From Parabacteroides sp. TM07-1AC (GTDB lineage Bacteria > Bacteroidota > Bacteroidia > Bacteroidales > Tannerellaceae), in the NCBI RefSeq assembly GCF_003480915.1, contig NZ_QUKD01000003.1:186001-250000 (forward strand): 64,000 nt of DNA. The letters are read 5' to 3'. Position 1 is the first letter of the stretch. Each line of letters opens with the position of its first letter. The notes below the pieces were generated by a model. The model ran no database searches, was not told the DNA's origin, and saw nothing but the letters and a program-made list of their open reading frames with translations. Shown one piece after another: positions 43,827 to 52,773 of the stretch. Both the position numbers and the translations under genes were made by a program.

Positions 43827-45160
43827 CGAAAGACTATATCGAGAACCTGAAAAATATCATCGCCGACAAAGACGATGCCAAGGCTCAGGCATTGCTTCAC
43901 GATCTATATCCGGCAGATATCGCCGAATTATACCAGGAGCTGAACCTGCGGGAAGCTATCTATCTGTATTTGCTCATGGATGGCGACAAGGCTGCCGATG
44001 TCCTGATGGAACTGGATGAAGAAGATCGTCACAAGTTACTGAAAGAATTACCCAACGAGCTGATCGCCAAACGCTTCGTCGACAATATGGAAACCGACGA
44101 CGCGGTAGACCTGATGCGTGAGTTGGATGAAGATACGCAGGAAGAGATTCTTTCGCATATCGAAGACGTGGAGCAGGCGGGCGATATCGTCGACCTGTTA
44201 AAGTACGACGAGGACACTGCCGGTGGTTTGATGGGTACGGAGATGATCGTGGTCAACGAGAACTGGAGTATGCCGCAGTGTATCGACGAAATGCGTAAGC
44301 AGGCGGAAGATATGGACGAAATCTATTATGTATATGTAATAGATGACGACGAACGCCTGAAAGGTGTTCTTCCCTTGCAGCGTCTGATCACCAATCCGTC
44401 TGTTTCGAAGATCAAGCATGTCATGAAGAAGGAGCCTATCTCCGTCCGCGACAGTGACAGTATCGAAGAGGTGGCTGAAACGATCGAGAAGTACGACCTT
44501 GTGGCGCTGCCGGTTGTCGACAGTATCGGACGTCTGGTCGGTCGTATCACGATTGACGACGTAATGGACGAAGTACGCGAACAGCACGAACGTGACTACC
44601 AGTTGGCTTCCGGTATCTCGCAGGACGTGGAGACTTCGGATAATGTATTTACCCAGACGGCGGCACGTCTTCCCTGGTTGCTGATCGGTATGATCGGAGG
44701 ACTGGCCAACTCGGTCATTCTAGGCGGTTTCGAAGGAAATCTGGCAAGTAATCCCAAGATGGCGCTGTTCATTCCGCTGATTGGCGGGACGGGGGGTAAT
44801 GTCGGAATACAATCTTCGGCTATCGTCGTACAGGGGTTGGCTAATAACTCTCTGAAACAGGATAATATTATTCCGCAGATATTAAAGGAAGGGGTCGTTT
44901 CGCTGATCAATGCCAGTATTATCAGCCTGGTCGTATTCGTATACAATTTCTTTATGCTGGGCGACAAAGGGATTACGGCTTCCGTTTCCCTCAGCTTGTT
45001 TGCAGTCGTCATGTTCGCCAGCGTTTTCGGCACGCTTGTCCCAATGACGCTCGATCGCCTGAAGATCGATCCGGCATTGGCTACAGGGCCTTTCATCACA
45101 ATTACCAACGACATTATCGGAATGATGATTTATATGTTCATATCTTCGGCGTTGACGTAA
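43823..45160 (+). CDS. mgtE: Magnesium transporter MgtE
   Basis: MgtE is a Mg2+ channel gated by its own cytoplasmic magnesium-sensing domains. I prefer ATG 43823 (445 residues, MTKDYIENLKNII), because it overlaps the upstream stop as ATGA; ATG 43814 is also open. Domains: N domain (about 10-125, HDLYPADIAELYQELNLREA), two CBS motifs (about 130-255, VLPLQRLITNPSVSKI, ALPVVDSIGRLVGRITIDD) and five membrane segments with PLIGGTGGNVGIQSSAI and the pore region VPMTLDRLKIDPALATGPF. Confidence 0.95.
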   Translation: MTKDYIENLKNIIADKDDAKAQALLHDLYPADIAELYQELNLREAIYLYLLMDGDKAADVLMELDEEDRHKLLKELPNELIAKRFVDNMETDDAVDLMRELDEDTQEEILSHIEDVEQAGDIVDLLKYDEDTAGGLMGTEMIVVNENWSMPQCIDEMRKQAEDMDEIYYVYVIDDDERLKGVLPLQRLITNPSVSKIKHVMKKEPISVRDSDSIEEVAETIEKYDLVALPVVDSIGRLVGRITIDDVMDEVREQHERDYQLASGISQDVETSDNVFTQTAARLPWLLIGMIGGLANSVILGGFEGNLASNPKMALFIPLIGGTGGNVGIQSSAIVVQGLANNSLKQDNIIPQILKEGVVSLINASIISLVVFVYNFFMLGDKGITASVSLSLFAVVMFASVFGTLVPMTLDRLKIDPALATGPFITITNDIIGMMIYMFISSALT

Positions 45161-45226
45161 TAGGGAAATCAATCATCAGACTATGTTAAATTAATATGTT
45201 GTAGAACATATTTCATGTAGAACTGT

Positions 45227-45234
45227 TATCTTTG
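45227..45234 (+). promoter_or_regulatory. -7 promoter element of the lrgAB-type genes
   Basis: TATCTTTG matches TAnnTTTG, 27 bp before the ATG at 45262. No -33 element at the usual distance. Confidence 0.45.
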
Positions 45235-45261
45235 CAGTGAATAATAAAACAGCGAAGAAAT

Positions 45262-45612
45262 ATGCTAAAACAAGCATTTTACATTCTGTTCTTCTATTTT
45301 ACCGGAGAATTTATCAGTTCTTTCATTGATGGCTTTATCCCGGGGAGCGTCATCGGTATGATATTGTTATTCCTGGCATTGGTATTCAAATGGGTCAAGC
45401 CAGCGAATGTAAAGAAGCTATCGACGATCCTGACTGAGAACATGGGGCTGTTCTTCCTTCCTGCCGGTGTCGGACTTATGAGTTCTCTCGGCATTATCTC
45501 ACAATATTGGGCAGTAATCGTTACGGCATCCGTGGTCAGCACCATCCTGGTCATCGCCAGCGTCGCCCTTATCCAACAAAAACTCGGCAAGGAGGGCGAA
45601 AGCAATGAATAG
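45262..45612 (+). CDS. CidA/LrgA-family holin-like membrane protein
   Basis: The 116-residue protein has four hydrophobic segments with the family pattern FYFTGEFISSFIDGFIPGSV, VIGMILLFLALVFKW and LFFLPAGVGLMSSL. CidA/LrgA proteins act with LrgB partners and are linked to murein hydrolase control, autolysis or export of small metabolites such as pyruvate. The gene overlaps the LrgB-family gene by 8 bp, so both are one unit. Confidence 0.92.
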   Translation: MLKQAFYILFFYFTGEFISSFIDGFIPGSVIGMILLFLALVFKWVKPANVKKLSTILTENMGLFFLPAGVGLMSSLGIISQYWAVIVTASVVSTILVIASVALIQQKLGKEGESNE

Positions 45613-46303
45613 TCTGGCACACTCCGAAGTATTTGCACTTACTCTAGTGATCGGTACTTACCTGGCAGCACTTGCATTATATAAAAAGACGCGTATCAGC
45701 CTGCTGAACCCGTTGCTGACTTCCATATTCGTTATCATTCTCGTTTTAAAGACAATGGGGATAGAGTACGAATCTTTCCAAAAAGGAAGCCATCTGATCC
45801 ATTTCATGCTGGGTCCTTCGGTCGTAGCATTGGGATTTGTCCTCTATGACCAGATACAATATCTGAAAGGGAATGTGATTTCCATCCTTACTTCCGTATT
45901 TGTCGGAGCCATTATAGGCATCGTCAGCGTTATCGTGATCGGCGACCTGATGGGAGCCGACCAGGCATTGATCGCCTCGCTTCAACCGAAATCGGTAACA
46001 ACTCCTATCGCCATGGGGATTGCGGAAAAGGCCGGCGGAATACCTTCGCTGACTGCTGTGATTGTCGTAGCCGTAGGTATATTCGGCAGTATTGTCGGAC
46101 CGTTTGTCATGAAAGTACTCGGCATAGAAAGCCGGATTGCCAAGGGATTAGCCCTCGGAGCCTCTTCACACGGACTGGGCACTTCCGTTGCCATTCAGAT
46201 CGGAGCTATCGAAGGCGCTTTGAGCGGATTAGCGATCGGACTGATGGGGATCATGACCGCTATTCTGGTTCCGGTAATCAGTTTTATCATTTCCCTGTTT
46301 TAG
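45605..46303 (+). CDS. LrgB/CidB-family membrane protein
   Basis: The 232-residue protein has about seven membrane segments and LrgB-family motifs LMGADQALIASLQPKSVTTP, GIAEKAGGIPSLTAVIVVAV and the glycine-rich ALGASSHGLGTSVAIQIG. It is the partner of the upstream CidA/LrgA-like protein; the 8-bp overlap shows coupled translation. Confidence 0.93.
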   Translation: MNSLAHSEVFALTLVIGTYLAALALYKKTRISLLNPLLTSIFVIILVLKTMGIEYESFQKGSHLIHFMLGPSVVALGFVLYDQIQYLKGNVISILTSVFVGAIIGIVSVIVIGDLMGADQALIASLQPKSVTTPIAMGIAEKAGGIPSLTAVIVVAVGIFGSIVGPFVMKVLGIESRIAKGLALGASSHGLGTSVAIQIGAIEGALSGLAIGLMGIMTAILVPVISFIISLF

Positions 46304-46385
46304 ATCAATTCTTTCTCCTAGGGCTGCTGTAAATCATATTAGACTGATTTGCAACCCATTTCTAAAGAAAAAAGATAGGCATGTA

Positions 46386-46416
46386 TTGGTTCTTTAAGAG
46401 GAAAACACTACTTTTG
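46386..46416 (+). promoter_or_regulatory. Promoter of efp
   Basis: TTG (46386-46388), a 20-bp spacer and TACTTTTG (46409-46416) match the Bacteroidetes consensus TTTG-N19-21-TAnnTTTG. The expected leader is about 50 nt to the efp ATG at 46472. Confidence 0.75.
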
Positions 46417-46471
46417 TACCCGAAAATGACCGGAGACAATTCAAAAAAACATTATAAATAAAAATATTCGT

Positions 46472-47038
46472 ATGATTAATTCACAAGACATTAAAAAAGG
46501 AACTTGTATTCGTTTGGATGGCAAACTGTATTTCTGTGTTGACTTCCTTCACGTAAAACCGGGAAAAGGAAACACAATTATGCGTACTACATTGAAAGAC
46601 GTAGTAAAAGGAGGCCAGATCGAACGTCGCTTCAATATCGGTGAAAAACTGGAAGATGTACGCGTAGAACGTCGTCCTTATCAATATACTTATGCAGAAG
46701 GCGAACACTACCACTTTATGAATCAGGAAACATTCGAAGATGTTATTATCGACAAAGAACTGATCAACGGCGTCGATTATATGATCGAAGGACAGATCGT
46801 TGAAGTTGTTTCCGATGCATCTACTGAAACTGTTCTTTTCGCCGATATGCCTACAAAAGTTCAGTTAAAGATCACTTATACTGAACCGGGTGTAAAAGGC
46901 GATACAGCTACTAACACATTGAAACCGGCCACAGTTGAATCAGGAGCAGAAGTTCGTGTTCCGTTGTTTATCAACGAAGGCGAAATCATCGAAATCAACA
47001 CGACAGACGGTTCTTATGTAGGACGTATCCGCGAATGA
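46472..47038 (+). CDS. efp: Elongation factor P
   Basis: EF-P binds stalled ribosomes and speeds peptide-bond formation at polyproline stretches. The 188-residue protein has the three beta-barrel layout: IKKGTCIRLDGKLYFCVDFL, then the exposed loop HVKPGKGNTIMRTTLKDV with Lys at the modification position (KPGKGN), TFEDVIIDKELINGVDYM and the C-terminal EIIEINTTDGSYVGRIRE. It has its own promoter at 46386-46416 and is followed by a 20-bp palindrome. Confidence 0.97.
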   Translation: MINSQDIKKGTCIRLDGKLYFCVDFLHVKPGKGNTIMRTTLKDVVKGGQIERRFNIGEKLEDVRVERRPYQYTYAEGEHYHFMNQETFEDVIIDKELINGVDYMIEGQIVEVVSDASTETVLFADMPTKVQLKITYTEPGVKGDTATNTLKPATVESGAEVRVPLFINEGEIIEINTTDGSYVGRIRE

Positions 47039-47052
47039 TACTATTACTGTAA

Positions 47053-47072
47053 GGGCGGTTCGCGAACCGCCC
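47053..47072. repeat. Perfect 20-bp palindrome GGGCGGTTCGCGAACCGCCC
   Basis: It lies 14 bp after the efp stop and 20 bp before the radC start. The GC-rich palindrome stands out from the AT-rich spacers around it and looks like a dispersed repetitive palindrome. It has no T-tract on the plus strand, so it is a poor intrinsic terminator; a role in mRNA stability is possible. Confidence 0.75.
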
Positions 47073-47092
47073 CTACCAAAACACATACAACT

Positions 47093-47773
47093 ATGAAAAT
47101 AAAAGAATGGGCAGAAGAAGACCGCCCGCGCGAAAAGATGTTACTCAAAGGCGTTGCCTCTCTCAGTGAAGCCGAACTCCTGGCTATCCTGATCGGTTCG
47201 GGCAATAGTAATGAAACAGCCGTACAACTTTCACAACGTATCCTCAACACTGTAGACAACAATCTGAATGCATTGGCAAAACTGACTATCCAGGAGCTTA
47301 TTTCCGGCTTCAGAGGTATCGGTGAAGCGAAAGCCATTACGATTTGCGCCGCCCTCGAAATAGGCAAACGCCGTAATCTGGCCGACCCGATCCTCCGCCA
47401 GTCCATCCGGAGCAGCCACGACGCTTACTCCCTGTTCCACCCCTTGCTCTGCGACCTGCCTCACGAAGAGCTGTGGATCGCCCTGACCAACCGTGCAGGA
47501 AAAGTTCTGAGCAAAGTCCGGATCAGCCAGGGAGGAACCGGAGAGACCTCTGCCGACCTGCGTATCATCCTGAAAACAGCCATCAACGCACTGGCAGCAG
47601 GTATTATTCTCTGCCACAATCATCCTTCCGGAAATACCCGTCCGAGTTCACAGGACGACTCCCTCACCAAACGTCTGTATAAAGCTGCCGAATTGCTGGA
47701 AATTAATCTACTCGACCACATAATCCTCTCCGACGGGAGCTACTTCAGTTATGCAGACGAAGGACGACTTTAA
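47093..47773 (+). CDS. radC: RadC/JAB-domain protein
   Basis: The 226-residue protein has an N-terminal helix-hairpin-helix-like region (PREKMLLKGVASLSEAELLA, LISGFRGIGEAKAITI) and a C-terminal JAB/MPN metalloprotease-like domain with the metal motif CHNHPSGNTRPSSQDD and a Glu in the preceding part (HEELWIALTNRAGKVL). Named for a supposed DNA-repair role that is now doubted; function is unclear. The start ATG at 47093 fits the family. Confidence 0.93.
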   Translation: MKIKEWAEEDRPREKMLLKGVASLSEAELLAILIGSGNSNETAVQLSQRILNTVDNNLNALAKLTIQELISGFRGIGEAKAITICAALEIGKRRNLADPILRQSIRSSHDAYSLFHPLLCDLPHEELWIALTNRAGKVLSKVRISQGGTGETSADLRIILKTAINALAAGIILCHNHPSGNTRPSSQDDSLTKRLYKAAELLEINLLDHIILSDGSYFSYADEGRL

Positions 47774-47774
47774 A

Positions 47775-47889
47775 GAATTGAAAATTGAGAATTGAGAATT
47801 GAAAATTAAAGGGATAGGTGGGTAAACTATATACTAGGGTTAAATGTTTATCAGATAATTATCAATTTTCAATTTTCAATTCTCAATTA
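47775..47889. repeat. Heptamer repeat cluster R3 (AATTGAA/AATTGAG), inverted arms
   Basis: Left arm 47775-47808 (AATTGAAAATTGAGAATTGA) and right arm 47856-47889 (complementary CAATTTTCAATTTTCAATTC) enclose about 47 bp. It fills most of the space between the radC stop and the DUF59 gene. Same family as R1. Confidence 0.8.
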
Positions 47890-47920
47890 TTTATTAAGTT
47901 TGCATTCAAATTAAAAAAAG

Positions 47921-48238
47921 ATGAACAACGAATTCCTCCAAACAGAAGAAGCGATTGTCGCCATGCTGAAAACAGTATACGATCCGGAAATACCGGTCAA
48001 CGTATTCGATCTCGGCTTGATATATAAAGTAGACGTAGACGACGAAAAGAACGTCCGTATAGATATGACCCTGACTGCCCCGAATTGTCCGGCAGCCGAT
48101 TTCATCCTGGAAGATGTACGCATGAAAGTGGAATCGGTAGACGGTGTGAACAACGTGGAAGTCAACCTCGTATTCGAACCGGAGTGGGATAAAGACATGA
48201 TGTCGGAAGAGGCAAAACTGGAACTCGGTTTCTTATGA
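47921..48238 (+). CDS. DUF59/MIP18-family iron-sulfur assembly protein
   Basis: The 105-residue protein has the DUF59 pattern EEAIVAMLKTVYDPEIPVNV, FDLGLIYKVDVD, IDMTLTAPNCPAADFIL and VEVNLVFEPEWDKDMMS. The conserved TAPNCP Cys is present. It resembles SufT/PaaD-like proteins that help mature Fe-S proteins. It overlaps the next gene by ATGA (48235-48238). Confidence 0.9.
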   Translation: MNNEFLQTEEAIVAMLKTVYDPEIPVNVFDLGLIYKVDVDDEKNVRIDMTLTAPNCPAADFILEDVRMKVESVDGVNNVEVNLVFEPEWDKDMMSEEAKLELGFL

Positions 48239-49011
48239 ATTCATTCCGGAAGAAGATATTTTTTGCATCGGACGCTCACCTGGGCGCCCGATTTCATAAA
48301 GACCCGCTGGCCATTGAGAAAAAGCTGGTGCGTTGGCTCGACAGCATCAAAGACGAGGCAACGGCAATCTATTTTCTGGGGGATATGTTCGACTACTGGT
48401 ACGAATACAAATATGTCGTACCTAAAGGATTCATCCGTTTTCTCGGTAAACTGGCAGAACTGTCGGACAGCGGGGTAGAAATTCATATTTTCATCGGAAA
48501 CCACGATATCTGGATGTTCGATTACCTGCCGAATGAGATCGGTGCAATTATTCATCGCGACGTACTGATTACCGATTTGCTGGGTAAACGTTTCTTCCTC
48601 GGTCACGGTGACGAAGTGGATTACCGCAGCAAGGCTTTCCGTTTTATCCGTGCCCTTTTCCGCAATAAATTCTGCCAATGGCTGTATGCCGGCATCCATC
48701 CCCGCTGGACTTTCGGCTTTGCATTAGGCTGGTCGCTGAGCAGCCGCAAAAAAGGATTGGAAAAGCACAAGACAAGTGAGGCAGCCGATTATCAGGGAGA
48801 AGACTGCGAATATATGGTTCTCTTTGCCAAAGAATATCTGAAAACACATCCTGATATCAACTTCTTTATTTTCGGCCATCGCCATATCATGCTCGACCTG
48901 ATGCTCTCCCGCACTTCCCGCCTGCTGATAGCCGGTGACTGGATGAGACTGTTCTCGTACATTGTATGGGATGGAGAAAGCCTGTTCCTTGAACAGTTCG
49001 AAGTGGAATAA
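48235..49011 (+). CDS. UDP-2,3-diacylglucosamine diphosphatase, LpxH-like
   Basis: LpxH removes UMP from UDP-2,3-diacylglucosamine in lipid A synthesis at the cytoplasmic face of the inner membrane. The 258-residue metallophosphoesterase shows ASDAHLGARF (Asp-x-His), YFLGDMFDYW (Gly-Asp), FIGNHDIWMF (Gly-Asn-His-Asp), FLGHGDEVDY and FIFGHRHIMLD. Start codon overlaps the DUF59 stop. It is in the same transcript as the Fe-S gene, though the functions appear unrelated. Confidence 0.92.
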   Translation: MNSFRKKIFFASDAHLGARFHKDPLAIEKKLVRWLDSIKDEATAIYFLGDMFDYWYEYKYVVPKGFIRFLGKLAELSDSGVEIHIFIGNHDIWMFDYLPNEIGAIIHRDVLITDLLGKRFFLGHGDEVDYRSKAFRFIRALFRNKFCQWLYAGIHPRWTFGFALGWSLSSRKKGLEKHKTSEAADYQGEDCEYMVLFAKEYLKTHPDINFFIFGHRHIMLDLMLSRTSRLLIAGDWMRLFSYIVWDGESLFLEQFEVE

Positions 49012-49034
49012 ATGTTTCATACGATCATAAAAAA

Positions 49035-49060
49035 ACTGCTCCAACCGGTGTCGGAGCAGT
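49035..49060 (-). terminator. Terminator of the GT-C protein gene
   Basis: ACTGCTCC (49035-49042) pairs with GGAGCAGT (49053-49060); on the minus strand the stem is followed by TTTTTTTATG. It lies about 105 bp beyond the stop of the minus-strand gene at 49166 and may also stop lpxH readthrough. Confidence 0.75.
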
Positions 49061-49165
49061 CTAAACACTAATCCTGTGTTTTGTAAGCTGTGAGGATTAG
49101 TACTTCAATTATTCACGGCTGCAATTTACACAGTTTTCTTCAGATATTCCTCACTCGAAAGCAAT

Positions 49166-50329
49166 TTATTTACTTCCTTTGAGTGAAGACACATAAAAAT
49201 CCCGTACCAGCAAGCCTATAACGCATAAATAAAAAAGAGTTACCGGAACACCCAGATAACGGATCAGAGGCTCATTCAACGAGGTACAGAGTGCATATGA
49301 AAAGAAAGAGATCAGAGGTACTCCCAAAGCATTATAGAACTTAGAAGGGAAATACATGATATAAACAATAGCCAGCAGGTCACCGGCATACATATATCGC
49401 TCGTGCATTCCCGGCAATATGAAAGGAAAGATCACCGCTGAAAGAAGAGCCAGGCGAACCAGATAATCATCCGTTAACTCCGTCTTGTATTTTTTAGCCA
49501 GCAATCCGCCCGTCAAAAGAGCAAATAAGAATGTAAAGAGGATACCACCCCATTTTACCGGCTCATAATAATCGTTACTGATCCACATATACAAATTCGG
49601 GAATTGTAACGACAATTCCTCATAGTGACCGGACTGAGCAACGAAAACAGACAACAGTTCAGTCAACGGACGACCTGCACAATACGCAGGCAATAATGAA
49701 ATCAGATAAACAGCAGGCACCAGCAGAAAATAGTACCATTTGATCCTGTTTCTCAGCAACAGTACAAAATAAAACGGGAAAAGCAGTACAGCCTGCAGCT
49801 TAAAGGAAAATGAAATCCCTAAAAACAGGATAGAAAGAAAAGAACGTTTCTTTAACGCAAAATAAATACTGCCGATCAGAAATGAGACATATATCGAATC
49901 GCATTGCCCCCAATAAGAACTATTGATCAGTACAGTCGGCAATAGCGGAACGACCGCCAAAGCACACCATCTCACCCAGTTTTCCCTATATTTCTGACAG
50001 GCAATCCCACCTATAAACCAGGCTGCGACATATTCAAAACAAATCGACAACAACTTGATCGGAATAAGCGGCTCCACTCCCAGTTTGGCAATTCCCAGCA
50101 AGAAATATAAATAAGCCGGTGAATAGTTCGCAAACTCAAAACGGAACGCCTGCCAATAACCATGCGACCGGATAAACTCGACCCAGGGCTTCAGAAAGAA
50201 GGTATAATCACCCGGCTCGGGTATAAAGGGAATCATTAGCAGCTTGATCACCAATCCCATAGCGATCAACAGCGCAAGGAACTTTTTGTTTCTGAACAGA
50301 GATTGTAAAACAGGCAGGATCTTCAACAT
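49166..50329 (-). CDS. GT-C-type membrane glycosyltransferase-like protein
   Basis: The 387-residue protein has about ten membrane segments. An early PEPGDYTFFLKPWVEFIRSH contains an acidic residue in the first outer loop, as in GT-C enzymes; later NSSYWGQCDSIYVSFLIGS matches the WGQ-D motif of polyprenyl-phosphate-mannose-type transferases (families GT39/GT87-like), and FILPGMHERYMYAGD is another typical loop. It may add a sugar to a glycolipid or protein outside the inner membrane, for example in protein O-glycosylation, but the acceptor is unknown. It stands alone between lpxH and ackA. Confidence 0.75.
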   Translation of the reverse strand: MLKILPVLQSLFRNKKFLALLIAMGLVIKLLMIPFIPEPGDYTFFLKPWVEFIRSHGYWQAFRFEFANYSPAYLYFLLGIAKLGVEPLIPIKLLSICFEYVAAWFIGGIACQKYRENWVRWCALAVVPLLPTVLINSSYWGQCDSIYVSFLIGSIYFALKKRSFLSILFLGISFSFKLQAVLLFPFYFVLLLRNRIKWYYFLLVPAVYLISLLPAYCAGRPLTELLSVFVAQSGHYEELSLQFPNLYMWISNDYYEPVKWGGILFTFLFALLTGGLLAKKYKTELTDDYLVRLALLSAVIFPFILPGMHERYMYAGDLLAIVYIMYFPSKFYNALGVPLISFFSYALCTSLNEPLIRYLGVPVTLFYLCVIGLLVRDFYVSSLKGSK

Positions 50330-50348
50330 AGTATTTATTTTACAAAAA

Positions 50349-50383
50349 GACCGGAGGATAGTTATACACTATTCCTTCGGTCT
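50349..50383 (-). terminator. Terminator of ackA
   Basis: AGACCGGAGGA (50349-50359) pairs with TCCTTCGGTCT (50373-50383) with one mismatch; the minus-strand side is followed by TTTTTGTAAAAT. It lies 25 bp after the ackA stop codon. Confidence 0.8.
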
Positions 50384-50407
50384 TCTGATTAATATCCGGG
50401 TATCTGT

Positions 50408-51607
50408 TTATTTACCTAATATATCCATCGTATCGGAAGCAATCATATATTCTTCGTCAGTCGGCACAACGATAATTGTCACCTTACTGTCCGGAGTACT
50501 GATCACCATCTCTTCACCACGCATACCGTCGTTCTTCTGAACGTCGATCTTCATGCCCATGTATTCCATGTTTTCACATACAACACGACGGGTAGCCCAC
50601 TGGTTTTCACCTACACCACCGGTCCATACAAGAATATCGCAACCACCCATAGCAGCTGCATAGGCACCGATATATTTCTTGATACGATAGTTGTAAATGT
50701 TCAATGCCATGATAGCACGCTTGTCGCCTTCAGCTACAGCAGCTTCGATCTCACGCATATCGGAAGAGATACCGGAAAGACCCAAAACACCACTTTGCTT
50801 ATTGATCAGGTCAGACAAACCTTTTGCATCCAGTTTTTCCTTATCCATGATAAAAGAAAGAGCCCCTGCATCTACGTCACCGCAACGAGTTCCCATCAAC
50901 AGACCTTCAACCGGAGTCAATCCCATAGAAGTATCTACGCTCTTACCGTTCTTTACAGCAGCGATTGAACCGCCGTTACCCACGTGAGCCGTGATGATCT
51001 TTTGTTCTTCATAAGGAACACCCAAAATTTCACACGCACGTTTTGAAACGTAACGGTGGCTGGTTCCGTGGAAGCCATAACGACGGATACCGTATTTCTT
51101 ATACAGAGAATAAGGCAAACCATACATATAAGCATAATCAGGCATTGTCTGATGGAAAGCTGTATCGAATACACCTACCTGACGGATTCCCGGGATCAAT
51201 GCGCTCATGGCACGGATACCTTTCAGGTTTGGCGGGTTATGAAGCGGTGCCAGGTCGATGCACTCAACCATTTTACCGATCACTTCCGGAGTAATTTCCA
51301 CACTACTGCTGAATGCTTCACCACCGTGTACCACACGATGACCTACAGCATCGATTTCGTTAAACGACTTGATACAGCCGTATTGATCGTCAGTCAGCAC
51401 GCTCAGGATAAACTCGATAGCCGCATTGTGCTCAGGCATATCCTTTTCCAGAATCACTTTCTTGCCGTCCGGCTGAGTGAATTTCAGGAAAGAACCCGGC
51501 AAGCCCAGCTTTTCTACGCCACCCTGTGCCAGTACTTCGTGTTTGTTCATATCAAACAACTTGTACTTGACAGACGAACTTCCGCAATTTAATACTAATA
51601 TCTTCAT
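50408..51607 (-). CDS. ackA: Acetate kinase
   Basis: AckA makes ATP and acetate from acetyl phosphate, the energy-yielding step of acetate fermentation. The 399-residue protein has MKILVLNCGSSSVKYKLFDM, GHRVVHGGEAFS, YGFHGTSHRYVS and AHVGNGGSIAAVKNGKSVDT with the expected Asn, Arg and His residues. It follows pta by 22 bp. Confidence 0.97.
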   Translation of the reverse strand: MKILVLNCGSSSVKYKLFDMNKHEVLAQGGVEKLGLPGSFLKFTQPDGKKVILEKDMPEHNAAIEFILSVLTDDQYGCIKSFNEIDAVGHRVVHGGEAFSSSVEITPEVIGKMVECIDLAPLHNPPNLKGIRAMSALIPGIRQVGVFDTAFHQTMPDYAYMYGLPYSLYKKYGIRRYGFHGTSHRYVSKRACEILGVPYEEQKIITAHVGNGGSIAAVKNGKSVDTSMGLTPVEGLLMGTRCGDVDAGALSFIMDKEKLDAKGLSDLINKQSGVLGLSGISSDMREIEAAVAEGDKRAIMALNIYNYRIKKYIGAYAAAMGGCDILVWTGGVGENQWATRRVVCENMEYMGMKIDVQKNDGMRGEEMVISTPDSKVTIIVVPTDEEYMIASDTMDILGK

Positions 51608-51629
51608 ATCTTTCTTGTTGTGTCTTTTT

Positions 51630-52646
51630 TTACTTTTTAGCAGCCTTTAAGCCGATAGACTGATTGCTGGCGATGGCAACCATCTTATAGATATCATCAA
51701 CTGAACAACCGCGTGACAGGTCATTGACAGGAGCAGCCATACCCTGAAGAATCGGACCAACAGCTTCTGCATCACCCAGGCGCTGAACCAGTTTATAAGC
51801 GATATTACCTACTTCCAGTGTCGGGAATACCAATACGTTAGCCTTACCGGCAACTTCGCTGCCCGGAGCTTTCAATGAAGCAACCGATTCTACGAGTGCA
51901 GCATCAGACTGTAATTCACCGTCGATCTTCAGTTCAGGAGCCATTTCTTTTGCCAGACGAGTAGCTTCCACCACTTTGTCGACCATTTCGTGAGATGCAC
52001 TACCTTTAGTAGAGAAGCTCAACATCGCAACACGCGGTTCAACACCTACGATATCACGAGCCGTTGCAGCTGTAGCTACAGCAATACTAGCCAATTCAGG
52101 AGCTGTCGGGTTCGGCATTACAGCACAGTCGGCAAAGACCAAAAGACCTTCTTTACCATATTCCGGTTTCTTTGTAAACATAAGGAAAGCACCGGATACA
52201 CAACTCATGCCTGGAGCAGTCTTAATAATCTGCAAAGCAGGACGAAGCACGTTACCGGTTGTATTCTGAGCACCTGCGATTTCACCATCAGCATCACCAG
52301 CCTTGATCATCAGGCAGGCAAGGAATAAAGGATCTTCTACCAAAACGGCAGCCTTTTCGGGAGTCATACCTTTTTTCTGGCGTAACTGGAAAAGCAGGTC
52401 GGCGTAAGCGGCTTTCTTTTCGTGATCTTTAGGGTCAACAATAGTAGCCTGTCCGATGTGGTTCAGACCGAAGTTTGCTGCCAGAGAAGAAATCTCTGCC
52501 GGATTTCCGATCAAAATGATGTCAGCAACTCCATCGGCCAATAAACGGTCGGCGGCTTTCAGTGTTCTTTCTTCTGTTCCTTCAGGAAGAACGATGCGCT
52601 GCTTGTCAGCTTTAGCGCGTGCAATAATCTCTTGCATTAAGTCCAT
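51630..52646 (-). CDS. pta: Phosphate acetyltransferase
   Basis: Pta exchanges CoA for phosphate on acetyl-CoA, giving acetyl phosphate for AckA. The 338-residue protein is the short, single-domain form: IVLPEGTEERTLKAADRLLA, NTTGNVLRPALQIIKTAPG, MLSFSTKGSASHEMVDKV and the late GMAAPVNDLSRGCSVDDIY. A TACTTTTG (-7) element on the minus strand at 52696-52703 serves the pta-ackA pair. Confidence 0.97.
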   Translation of the reverse strand: MDLMQEIIARAKADKQRIVLPEGTEERTLKAADRLLADGVADIILIGNPAEISSLAANFGLNHIGQATIVDPKDHEKKAAYADLLFQLRQKKGMTPEKAAVLVEDPLFLACLMIKAGDADGEIAGAQNTTGNVLRPALQIIKTAPGMSCVSGAFLMFTKKPEYGKEGLLVFADCAVMPNPTAPELASIAVATAATARDIVGVEPRVAMLSFSTKGSASHEMVDKVVEATRLAKEMAPELKIDGELQSDAALVESVASLKAPGSEVAGKANVLVFPTLEVGNIAYKLVQRLGDAEAVGPILQGMAAPVNDLSRGCSVDDIYKMVAIASNQSIGLKAAKK

Positions 52647-52695
52647 AGCGGAAGATATTTTTATAGAATTTAGTAATTGCTACTGTTTGCGGGTA

Positions 52696-52703
52696 CAAAA
52701 GTA
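52696..52703 (-). promoter_or_regulatory. -7 promoter element of pta-ackA
   Basis: Minus strand TACTTTTG, 50 bp before the pta ATG. A TTTG lies upstream (52727-52730 on the plus strand as CAAA) at 23-bp spacing, slightly longer than usual. Confidence 0.5.
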
Positions 52704-52773
52704 GGCAAAATGCAACATAGAGTTTGCAAAAAGCGCAAAAGATTTGCATCCGGAGCTGTCACTTTCAGAAGAT

